Shown: one piece after another, positions 1 to 5,438 of the stretch
Layout of the letters: every line of letters begins with the position of its first letter
How positions within the stretch are numbered: the stretch's first letter is position 1
NCBI GenBank assembly: GCA_937897365.1
Contig: CALCOP010000176.1
Coordinates: 1 to 7,850, forward strand
Length of the DNA: 7,850 nucleotides
Direction of reading: 5' to 3'
DNA from: an uncultured euryarchaeote
GTDB lineage: Archaea; Thermoplasmatota; Poseidoniia; Poseidoniales; Poseidoniaceae
The notes under the pieces: model-generated
The model's input: the letters and a program-made list of their open reading frames with translations, nothing else
Told to the model about the DNA's origin: nothing
Databases searched by the model: none
Program-made: the position numbers and the translations under genes

Positions 1-1
1 A

Positions 2-1297
2 ATCGAAGCAGGTCAACCGATTGATGAGTTCATGCGTTCTGAACAAGAAACAGTATCGGAACAATATTCTACACTTTACGATACTCGACTTGAATCTGTA
101 GATACAATGAAAGAAATCTATGTATCCCTCGTCTCAGCAGGTCTTTTCGGAATCGTTGTTGCAGGGATACATCTCATTCTCTTCGAAGTTGGTTCAGCGA
201 GTGACACATCAATCGAGGTCGCAAGTCGATTACGATTTTTACTGCTTGCAGGTTTGCTGTTCACCGTTGTTCAAGTCGGTGCTGTTTTTGCTTTCCGTGC
301 CTCGATTCCTGAAGATCCTACTTTTGCTCGTGATTCCCTCGATACGCCGTTTCGAATTAACTTTGTACGGTCACTCGTACTTTCATTTATTCTCACGGGT
401 ATTCTTCTCGTTGTCACTATTTTTACGGTTTTATCTGCTTGGGAGGCAGTCACTTCCCAATGGGACCGTTATGGTTTACTCTTGATTGCAGCTCCACTCT
501 CACCTCTGCTGATTCCCGCACTGATGGTTGGTCGTGAGGAGCGTCAAATTCTTCGCCGGGATGAAACCTATCCCGATTTCATTCGTGCACTTGGTGGAAC
601 TGCACAAGCCCGTTCTGCCGAACCTTCAGCAACTATCAAAGCACTGCGTGGTATTGATTTCGGAATGCTTGATGACTCAATCGACCGTTTAGAACGTCGA
701 CTTTCGACGAGAATTGATTCTGACCGAGCATGGGATTATTTCAACGCAGATACCAACTCCGCTGTGATTTCACGATATACTCGAATTTACATCGAAGGTT
801 CTCAATCATCGGGACAGCCAGCAGAAACTGCTGAAATGGTTTCTCGGACCGTTGGTAGCCTCCTTTCTCTACGCCGTCGCAGATCGTTATCGGCCAATAC
901 TATGCGTGGAGTCGCTCTCGGTTTACTCATTGCCTGTGTGACCAGCTTGAATGTCACGATATCGATTGTGATGCGTCTTGGCGACTCTATTGCAGGAATT
1001 GCTACAACTTTTACCGAGAACAGTAACGTTGACCTCGCTCAGTTTGGTGCTCAGATTGCCCTTCCGATTATGGATGATGCATCTGGGGTCAGTGAAAATA
1101 TTCGACTGTTCAAAATTATTGTTTCCATCCTTATCTTGTTCCAGGTCTGGGCTGTTTCGGTCATCTCGAACCGTCTTCGCGGGGGCGGCGCTACTACTGC
1201 AATGGGCCAATCTATTCAGCTACTCTGGATTGCAGGAATTACCTCATATGTCACTTCACTTATTCTTGAATCTGCATCCGCACTTTTCAACGTGTGA
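2..1297 (+). CDS. Archaellum / archaeal type IV pilus platform protein, FlaJ (ArlJ)/TadC family, 5'-truncated
   Basis: The frame is open to the left edge, so the true start lies outside the window; the ATG at 32 is internal, because the ten residues before it fit the family pattern (G-x-P-[IL]-x-E-F). Proteins of this family are the polytopic platform on which the ATPase (ArlI/PilB type) assembles archaellin or pilin filaments. Counting from the first visible residue there are about seven hydrophobic segments (near 40-62, 77-99, 121-145, 157-176, 302-324, 367-389, 404-426). A basic cytoplasmic T2SSF-type domain lies between the fourth and fifth (about 177-300), with the family-like string RDETYPDFIRALGG and an Arg-rich stretch SLRRRRS before segment five. 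The visible part is 431 residues. Whether it serves an archaellum or a pilus cannot be decided without the upstream genes. The gene converges on nth with a 55-base gap. Confidence 0.85.
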   Translation: MEAGQPIDEFMRSEQETVSEQYSTLYDTRLESVDTMKEIYVSLVSAGLFGIVVAGIHLILFEVGSASDTSIEVASRLRFLLLAGLLFTVVQVGAVFAFRASIPEDPTFARDSLDTPFRINFVRSLVLSFILTGILLVVTIFTVLSAWEAVTSQWDRYGLLLIAAPLSPLLIPALMVGREERQILRRDETYPDFIRALGGTAQARSAEPSATIKALRGIDFGMLDDSIDRLERRLSTRIDSDRAWDYFNADTNSAVISRYTRIYIEGSQSSGQPAETAEMVSRTVGSLLSLRRRRSLSANTMRGVALGLLIACVTSLNVTISIVMRLGDSIAGIATTFTENSNVDLAQFGAQIALPIMDDASGVSENIRLFKIIVSILILFQVWAVSVISNRLRGGGATTAMGQSIQLLWIAGITSYVTSLILESASALFNV

Positions 1298-1308
1298 ACT
1301 ACAACCGA

Positions 1309-1385
1309 GTTGACCGATTTAAGGTACCTCTGACCACTGAAAATCCATTTGGTCAACGTTTTTTCTCGAGAGCAATTCTTTTTTT
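1309..1385 (+). terminator. Probable transcription end of the platform-protein gene (dyad plus T-runs)
   Basis: Downstream of the TGA at 1295-1297 there is an inverted repeat, GTTGACC (1309-1315) and GGTCAAC (1351-1357). It is followed by two T-runs on the plus strand, six T at 1359-1364 and seven T at 1379-1385. Archaeal RNA polymerase terminates mainly at U-tracts, so the T-runs are the stronger signal; the 35-base loop makes the dyad a weak hairpin. The T-runs lie over the 3' end of nth, so the plus-strand transcript probably ends antisense to it. Confidence 0.4.
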
Positions 1386-2003
1386 GGTAGCGGCCCAAGA
1401 ACAGATTGGACACTTTGTGAGGTCATGTCCTCTTGCAGGACAATACTCTCTTCCAAAGAAGATAATTTGTAAATGCAGTTTATTCCAAATCTCTTTTGGA
1501 AACACCGCTTTGAGGTCATGCTCGGTCTTCTGAACGGTTGTGTCATTTGAAAGCCCCCATCGAGCAGCAAGCCGATGGATGTGTGTGTCAATTGGAAATG
1601 CGGGTACTCCAAAGGCCTGAGCCATAACGACTCCAGCTGTTTTATGACCTACACCGGGCAGGTCTTCCAGTTCTTCAAATGTCTGCGGTACGATGCCATT
1701 ATGGCGCTCGACCAATAATTGCGACAAACGGTGAATATTCTTCGCTTTTGTTGGGGCAAGGCCCACTTGGCGTATGTCGCTAAGAATCGTTTCAACGCTG
1801 AGTTTGACCATTGCATCTGGAGTTGGCGCTTTGGAAAAAAGCGCAGGCGTCACTTGGTTGACTTTGAGGTCGGTAGTTTGAGCGCTCATCAAAACCGCTA
1901 CGAGCAATTGAAAGTCATTTTCATGGTCGAGTGGAACGGGAGTTTCCGGATAAAATTCTTCAAGCATAACGGCAATTCGTTGTGCTTTTTCACTTCGCTT
2001 CAT
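1353..2003 (-). CDS. nth: Endonuclease III (DNA glycosylase/AP lyase), variant Fe-S motif
   Basis: A bifunctional glycosylase/AP lyase for oxidised pyrimidines in base excision repair. The 216 residues match the family's usual 210-220. The helix-hairpin-helix LPGVGHKTAG carries the expected catalytic Lys121, and the family Asp is Asp139 in PIDTHIHRLA. The C-terminus differs from the classical C-x6-C-x2-C-x5-C [4Fe-4S] motif: it reads Cys188-x9-Cys198-x2-Cys201 and no fourth cysteine follows, the expected place being Lys207 or nearby. The cluster may be absent, three-cysteine ligated or completed by another residue. The ATG at 2003 is one base after the TGA of the upstream 101-residue gene, so translational coupling is likely; the only purine tract before it is GGGGG, six bases upstream. 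Identity is secure; the cluster state is inference. Confidence 0.95.
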   Translation of the reverse strand: MKRSEKAQRIAVMLEEFYPETPVPLDHENDFQLLVAVLMSAQTTDLKVNQVTPALFSKAPTPDAMVKLSVETILSDIRQVGLAPTKAKNIHRLSQLLVERHNGIVPQTFEELEDLPGVGHKTAGVVMAQAFGVPAFPIDTHIHRLAARWGLSNDTTVQKTEHDLKAVFPKEIWNKLHLQIIFFGREYCPARGHDLTKCPICSWAATKKRIALEKKR

Positions 2004-2004
2004 G

Positions 2005-2310
2005 TCATTCCCCCATCACGAGTTGAGGAGGCACTTTGTAGGTGTAGTCGACACCGTCGCCGATGAGTTGAATCTCATAATCTCCAGGTTTGAAGCGAAC
2101 ATCTTCGACTTTAGCATCAATACCGTGCAACGGCATTGAAGCGGCAAAGTCCCCTCTACGATAAAGAAATAGACTTGTCTGGACTTGATCGTGTGGTGAA
2201 ATGAAGCGGAGCACATCCTCTGTATACTCGACTTCACCGTTGACATTGGTAAAAAAATCTTCAAAAGCACTGCATAATTTGTGCCATTGCCCGATGTCGA
2301 TACTCAGCAT
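2005..2310 (-). CDS. Hypothetical 101-residue acidic protein between polX and nth
   Basis: I do not recognise the family. The product is a soluble-looking acidic protein with no signal peptide or membrane segment. It has a probable N-terminal helix (IGQWHKLCSAFEDFF), then alternating hydrophobic/polar stretches suggesting a mainly beta fold, ending in GDYEIQLIGDGVDYTYKVPP. The coding call rests on its tight packing: the start is nine bases after the stop of the 69-residue gene, with a good Shine-Dalgarno sequence, and its stop is one base from the nth start. It is therefore probably co-expressed with endonuclease III. A role in DNA repair is guilt by association only. It has a single cysteine (Cys13) and no recognisable catalytic or metal motif. 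Confidence 0.75.
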   Translation of the reverse strand: MLSIDIGQWHKLCSAFEDFFTNVNGEVEYTEDVLRFISPHDQVQTSLFLYRRGDFAASMPLHGIDAKVEDVRFKPGDYEIQLIGDGVDYTYKVPPQLVMGE

Positions 2311-2317
2311 ATAATCG

Positions 2318-2323
2318 CCTCAC
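2318..2323 (-). promoter_or_regulatory. Ribosome binding site overlapping the upstream stop codon
   Basis: GTGAGG on the minus strand lies seven bases before the ATG at 2310 and contains the TGA stop (2322-2320) of the 69-residue gene. It is the clearest Shine-Dalgarno sequence in this run, fixes the start of the 101-residue gene, and implies that ribosomes finishing the upstream gene reinitiate here. Confidence 0.6.
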
Positions 2324-2529
2324 GACTCCATCTTAACTGCATATGCTTCACCGGTTTTCCAACCAAAAAATAGCCCGATACTAACAGAGAGGAGAGGTAT
2401 TCCGTTGCAGATGAGTGATTCCAGCGGTTCTGTTACGGGTTGTCCGGCAGAATACCAAACAATCATTGACAAAAGCAGGCCAGGTATCAGCATAACCCCT
2501 CCAATAATCAGTGTCCTTAGGAGGCGCAT
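2320..2529 (-). CDS. Small two-helix membrane protein, hypothetical
   Basis: A 69-residue protein with a positively charged N-terminus (MRLLR) and two hydrophobic segments, about residues 6-27 and 42-58, joined by a short loop containing GQPVTEPLESLICNG. The tail GWKTGEAYAVKMES is polar. By the positive-inside rule the N-terminus is probably cytoplasmic; the first segment could instead be read as an uncleaved signal anchor. I do not recognise a family. It starts 47 bases after the polX stop and ends nine bases before the 101-residue gene, in the same direction, so it is probably cotranscribed with both. The start has only a weak GGA six bases upstream. The ORF is short, so it is less certain than its neighbours. 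Confidence 0.6.
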   Translation of the reverse strand: MRLLRTLIIGGVMLIPGLLLSMIVWYSAGQPVTEPLESLICNGIPLLSVSIGLFFGWKTGEAYAVKMES

Positions 2530-2540
2530 GTTGTGTCCAA

Positions 2541-2579
2541 TAAGCGGTGTGGCATGAAGGTGTGGTTCAAATCCGCTTA
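2541..2579 (-). repeat. Inverted repeat spanning the polX stop codon
   Basis: TAAGCGG (2541-2547) and CCGCTTA (2573-2579) are perfect 7-base complements 25 bases apart. The polX TAA stop (2579-2577) is in one arm. In mRNA this could form a weak stem-loop between polX and the 69-residue gene. No T-run follows, so it does not look like a terminator; a chance dyad is quite possible. Confidence 0.3.
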
Positions 2580-4517
2580 CGAAAGGCGTTGTGCCAATTC
2601 GCTCGCTGAAAGCGAGTTGAGAACATTTTGGGGTTCAATCCAGCCCTTGCGTGCTGCCATCACTCCATAACTAACATCTGCTAAACCGCGTATAGAATGT
2701 GCATCCGGATTGATAATTACTGGGACGCCCAATCCTTTGGCATGCTTACATAATCGCCAGTCCAAATCTAAACGGTAGGGACTCGCATTCAATTCAACTG
2801 CTTTGAGTCGTCCCTCGTCATTATGTTCTGCCATGTGTTCAAGAATCGCAAATAGATCCAACTCATATCCGTCTCTTCCTTGTAAAATTCGTCCGGTAGG
2901 GTGGCCGAGGATTGTTGTAGCAGGATGATCAATGGCCCGAATTAACTCTTCAGTATTTTCAATTTCATCGCGTGCCTTCCACTTTGAAAGAGCGTGAACT
3001 GAAGCAACGGTGTAGTCCAATTGTGCAAGTACATCATCTGGATGGTCGAGTCTGCCTCCTTCAAGAATGTCTGATTCAACGCCATGGAATAAGCGGAAAT
3101 CAATCCCCTCTTCTGCCCAAGCAGCATTGTACTCGCGAACAGTCTCGCCTTGTTTGAGCAAATCTTCAGCACTGGCTCCATTTGCAATTTTGAGCGACGG
3201 GGAGTGGTCAGCAACTCCCAACCAGCCCCAGCCTAACTTCCGTGCTGTATCTGCCATTTCTGCAAGTGTAGCCTCACCGTCTGAAAGCGTGGTATGATTA
3301 TGCAGAGCACCCCGTATATCGTTTCCAGTGATAAGCGAGGGGAGGTTGGAGGATTCAGCAGCGGCAATTTCACCGGTATCTTCTCGAAGTTCAGGAGTGA
3401 CCCAATCAAGTTCAAGATGACGATAAATATCGGCTTCATCTACCGCAGGAAGGGAGTATACCGCTGCCGCCATGCCTTTCAAATCCCCTGCTTTTTCATC
3501 GGGTATGAGTCCAAACTCGTTGAGTTTTAGACCACGGTCAATGGCTCGTTGACGCATAGCGATATTGTGTTCTTTACTGCCAGTGAAATAGGCTAATGTA
3601 AATGGAAAAACCTCTGGAGATACTAAGCGAACTTGAGCGTCAATCGTTCCACCACTTTCCAATTGTTCGTAATCATCTCCACCAATTGCATCCAAGACTT
3701 TGGTATCGATATGGCCTACAGTAAATCCACCCTCAAAGATACTCGTGTCAAGGATAATGCTGATTTTAGAATCACCAGCGCCCTTGACATCTGCAATCCC
3801 TGGCAATCCCAGAATCGCCTGTGAAACCATTTCGTGTTGTTCACTTTCTACAGCAACAACCACATCCAAATCTCCAATTGTTTCTTTTCTTCTTCGAGCA
3901 CTTCCAGCCAACTGCGCTTTTAGAACCCCATCAAGAGCCGCAATTTTCGATTGAAAAGCTTCGCCATACTTCAAACCCACATCAAGACGTCTACGTGCTC
4001 TAAATCGAGCGAGCAATTCGATTCCGTCCAACATCCGCTGTTGGGATTTTTCTCCGAATCCTTTCATTGGAGCGATTCGACCATCGAGCGCCGCTTGCTT
4101 TAGAGTTGCAACTGAATCGACACCCAACTCTTCGTTCATCAATTTGATGCGCTTTGGACCAAGACCTGGTATGCCAAGCATTTCGATCAAACCTTTGGAA
4201 GTTTGTTCATGAATGTCTTGCCAGTCACTCGGCCATCGGCCTTCACCGATTGCTTGGGTTAGGGCAGAACCAAGACCCTTTCCAATGCCTTTCATTTCGA
4301 AAAGCCGACCGGTTGCGACCAATTCACCCAAATCTTCGGTCAGACTTCCGAGCATTCGACTTGCGTTTTGATAGGAACGGACTCGGAAGACATTCGCTCC
4401 GTTGAGTTCGAGGAGTACTGCGACTTGGTGGAGTACAGCGGCAACTTGATTTCGCGAAAAATACGGGGGGCCGTTCGGCCGAGCCTTCGGAAGAACAAAA
4501 CCTCCACCCCCTGCCAT
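2577..4517 (-). CDS. polX: Family X DNA polymerase with C-terminal PHP exonuclease domain (PolX)
   Basis: A 646-residue gap-filling repair polymerase with attached PHP phosphoesterase. Domains in order: an 8-kDa/helix-hairpin-helix region (about 20-170) with HhH motifs at MKGIGKGLG (75-83), IPGLGPKRI (116-124) and MKGFGEKSQ (151-159); the nucleotidyltransferase motif GSARRRKETIGDLD with catalytic Asp216 and Asp218 and the third Asp at 293; fingers/palm signature YFTGSKEHN (310-318); then PHP from about 400. All nine expected PHP metal ligands are present: His406, His408, Asp413, His438, Glu481, His508, His539, Asp605, His607. Both polymerase and 3'-5' exonuclease/AP-endonuclease activities are thus plausible. 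Bacterial PolX is usually near 570-580 residues; part of the excess is an N-terminal extension of about 20 residues with Gly3-Gly6. No in-frame alternative start lies nearby and a stop lies just upstream, so the ATG is the likely start. It heads a run ending in nth. Confidence 0.95.
   Translation of the reverse strand: MAGGGGFVLPKARPNGPPYFSRNQVAAVLHQVAVLLELNGANVFRVRSYQNASRMLGSLTEDLGELVATGRLFEMKGIGKGLGSALTQAIGEGRWPSDWQDIHEQTSKGLIEMLGIPGLGPKRIKLMNEELGVDSVATLKQAALDGRIAPMKGFGEKSQQRMLDGIELLARFRARRRLDVGLKYGEAFQSKIAALDGVLKAQLAGSARRRKETIGDLDVVVAVESEQHEMVSQAILGLPGIADVKGAGDSKISIILDTSIFEGGFTVGHIDTKVLDAIGGDDYEQLESGGTIDAQVRLVSPEVFPFTLAYFTGSKEHNIAMRQRAIDRGLKLNEFGLIPDEKAGDLKGMAAAVYSLPAVDEADIYRHLELDWVTPELREDTGEIAAAESSNLPSLITGNDIRGALHNHTTLSDGEATLAEMADTARKLGWGWLGVADHSPSLKIANGASAEDLLKQGETVREYNAAWAEEGIDFRLFHGVESDILEGGRLDHPDDVLAQLDYTVASVHALSKWKARDEIENTEELIRAIDHPATTILGHPTGRILQGRDGYELDLFAILEHMAEHNDEGRLKAVELNASPYRLDLDWRLCKHAKGLGVPVIINPDAHSIRGLADVSYGVMAARKGWIEPQNVLNSLSASELAQRLS
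4455..4464 (+). promoter_or_regulatory. Possible TATA-like box for the 140-residue membrane-protein gene
   Basis: CGAAAAATAC within the 5' coding part of polX is the only AT-rich stretch resembling an archaeal BRE/TATA element upstream of the ATG at 4516. A start site about 25 bases on would give a leader of roughly 30 bases. No Shine-Dalgarno sequence is visible before that ATG. Tentative. Confidence 0.25.
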
Positions 4518-4938
4518 GAGTGACGATGCACTCCACCCTTCTCAAAGATTGCTCTCCCTCTTCACGGCTGAACTTCATGTTGAAGAACCACAAGCCACAG
4601 GCTTGTTCATGGTCAGTGTCGTGTTCATCGAACATCTCGCTGAGTTCCTCTGTGGTGTTTCGGCCCTTTTGTTCACATTCATTGCTACTTTTTCCCGCTC
4701 TCAAAAAGCCGAAAACCTCGTACAGAATGCTATCGCTGTATTGCTTTTGAGCGCAGCGGGTGTCTTATGGTGGCTTTCCCTCTCCGGAGGAGAATTATGG
4801 GGCTCAAATTATTTGCCAAAACCGCTTTCTTTAGTCTGTATTGTCATCGCAATTTCTGCCAGAATGAATATCAAAGGTGAAAATGTGTCCTTTGGAGCAA
4901 ATCCACACACGATTGGAAAATCGAATGAAGCGGAGTAA
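4516..4938 (+). CDS. Hypothetical three-helix membrane protein divergent from polX
   Basis: A 140-residue protein of unrecognised family. Three hydrophobic segments are visible, near residues 33-58, 69-90 and 101-118, with a charged tail. The first two are separated by the polar stretch SRSQKAEN, and WWLSLSGGELWG follows the second. The ATG at 4516 shares CATG with the polX ATG, so the two divergent genes overlap by two bases. The preceding sequence is pyrimidine-rich and has no Shine-Dalgarno sequence. A second in-frame ATG at 4609 (residue 32) sits just before the first membrane segment, two bases after a perfect hairpin, and would leave a 91-base spacer; it is a real alternative start. The stop (TAA) directly abuts the stop of the NifU-like gene. 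The membrane-protein pattern supports coding; the start is uncertain. Confidence 0.65.
   Translation: MSDDALHPSQRLLSLFTAELHVEEPQATGLFMVSVVFIEHLAEFLCGVSALLFTFIATFSRSQKAENLVQNAIAVLLLSAAGVLWWLSLSGGELWGSNYLPKPLSLVCIVIAISARMNIKGENVSFGANPHTIGKSNEAE
4573..4585. repeat. Short hairpin CTTCA-TGT-TGAAG
   Basis: A 5-bp perfect inverted repeat with a 3-base loop, five bases left of a second, stronger hairpin. It lies about 56-68 bases upstream of the polX start and inside the N-terminal codons of the divergent membrane-protein gene. Five-base stems arise often by chance. Confidence 0.25.
4590..4606. repeat. Perfect 7-bp hairpin before an alternative start
   Basis: ACAAGCC-ACA-GGCTTGT is a perfect 7-bp inverted repeat with a 3-base loop, ending two bases before the in-frame ATG at 4609. 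If the membrane-protein gene starts at 4609, this lies between two divergent genes and could be an operator or an RNA hairpin at the ribosome entry site. If translation starts at 4516 it lies inside codons. The structure is directly seen; its function is unknown. Confidence 0.4.
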
Positions 4939-5274
4939 TCAGAGAATTTCTCCACGAGGTTTTGACGAGTCTGTATCCACTTGTTCGGTGCTCGAGGCTT
5001 CCTTTGCCATCTTTTGGTCAATGAAGGTGCGCATGTATTCAGGAAGTTCACCGTTGACGAAAATGACATCATTGATGTTTTCTAACTTTTTGAGAGAATA
5101 GTAGATTTGCATGGCAGTCATTGGAGTTGAAGAACAACCATTGCATCCCCCATCAAGTGAAAGCATAATGTTGCCATCGGTTGTATCCAAGACGGTTACG
5201 ACGCCATCATGCTCGTCAAGGATGTCTTGAACTGGGCCAATCTCGGCCAAGATTTCCTCTGCGCTGATGCTCAT
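4939..5274 (-). CDS. NifU C-terminal-domain (Fe-S scaffold) protein
   Basis: A small NifU/Nfu-like protein that would carry or deliver a [4Fe-4S] cluster to client proteins in the cytoplasm, usually as a dimer. From the chosen ATG it is 111 residues. The core motif LDGGCNGCSSTPMTAM holds the C-x2-C pair, Cys44 and Cys47, that binds the cluster at the dimer interface. Around it are the expected helix (EEILAEIGPVQDILDEHDG) and strand (TDGNIMLSL), followed by LKKLENINDVIFV. The last ~25 residues are polar, rich in Ser, Thr, Glu and Asp, and probably disordered. The frame extends 19 codons upstream to a TTG at 5331, but that basic stretch lies outside the domain and the ATG at 5274 fits it. The stop abuts that of the convergent membrane-protein gene. 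Possible clients cannot be told from context. Confidence 0.88.
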   Translation of the reverse strand: MSISAEEILAEIGPVQDILDEHDGVVTVLDTTDGNIMLSLDGGCNGCSSTPMTAMQIYYSLKKLENINDVIFVNGELPEYMRTFIDQKMAKEASSTEQVDTDSSKPRGEIL

Positions 5275-5289
5275 GATGTGGTGTGTGCG

Positions 5290-5296
5290 CCTCTCC
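5290..5296 (-). promoter_or_regulatory. Purine-rich possible ribosome binding site of the NifU-like gene
   Basis: GGAGAGG on the minus strand resembles a Shine-Dalgarno sequence but is 15 bases from the ATG at 5274, longer than the usual 5-10. No other in-frame start lies between them. Either the spacing is tolerated or this is not the ribosome site. Confidence 0.3.
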
Positions 5297-5357
5297 CCTT
5301 TGAAGAATTGCTTCCTTTGACAGGTTGACAACGGTTATCGGCGAGTCGAATGAACCC

Positions 5358-5365
5358 GTTAAAAG
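5358..5365 (-). promoter_or_regulatory. Possible TATA-like box for the NifU-like gene
   Basis: CTTTTAAC on the minus strand is AT-rich in an otherwise mixed intergenic region. Transcription starting about 25 bases on (near 5335) would give a leader of about 60 bases. The same bases read as GTTAAAAG on the plus strand, so assignment to one direction is uncertain. Confidence 0.3.
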
Positions 5366-5378
5366 CAGTTAAGGGGGG

Positions 5379-5387
5379 GATTTAATG
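5379..5387 (+). promoter_or_regulatory. Possible TATA-like box of hppA
   Basis: GATTTAATG lies between a run of seven G (5373-5379) and a run of five G (5387-5391). A start site about 25 bases downstream (near 5407-5412) would leave a leader of about 30 bases before the hppA ATG. The position fits an archaeal promoter, but the purine-rich flank is not a textbook BRE. Confidence 0.35.
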
Positions 5388-5390
5388 GGG

Positions 5391-5410
5391 GAACCTCTTA
5401 TCAAGGGTTC
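5391..5410. promoter_or_regulatory. Dyad between the hppA TATA-like box and its start codon
   Basis: GAACC (5391-5395) and GGTTC (5406-5410) are inverted repeats with a 10-base centre, and an added T-G pair is possible inside. The dyad covers the interval where the hppA transcript would begin, the usual place for an archaeal repressor to bind. The function is inferred from position only. Confidence 0.3.
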
Positions 5411-5430
5411 TTAGGTCGCCGGAATAACAA

Positions 5431-5434
5431 GGTG
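5431..5434 (+). promoter_or_regulatory. Ribosome binding site of hppA; bears on start choice
   Basis: AAGGTG ends at 5434. GGTG matches part of the archaeal anti-Shine-Dalgarno complement (GGAGGTGAT). It is four bases from the ATG at 5439 and seven from the ATG at 5442, so the second of the two adjacent ATGs has better spacing. The difference is one Met residue. Confidence 0.45.
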
Positions 5435-5438
5435 TTCT

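Noticed and set aside
1719..2066. Open plus-strand frame of 115 codons antisense to nth
   Set aside because: It lies over the secure nth frame and the 101-residue gene, its product is rich in Arg, His and Phe with no recognisable motif, and it has no ribosome site; a shadow.
4324..4704. Open minus-strand frame of 126 codons across the polX start
   Set aside because: It overlaps the polX N-terminus in another frame; the predicted protein is Arg/Ser/Cys-rich and low complexity. polX in this region has full domain support.
5275..5331. Upstream TTG start giving the NifU-like protein 19 more residues
   Set aside because: The start would be TTG, the added stretch is basic and unlike the domain, and the ATG at 5274 sits at the expected domain start.
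5373..5406. G-runs upstream of hppA as a G-quadruplex
   Set aside because: Runs of seven, five and three G can be arranged into four tracts only with loops of 1, 7 and about 13 bases, a poor candidate.
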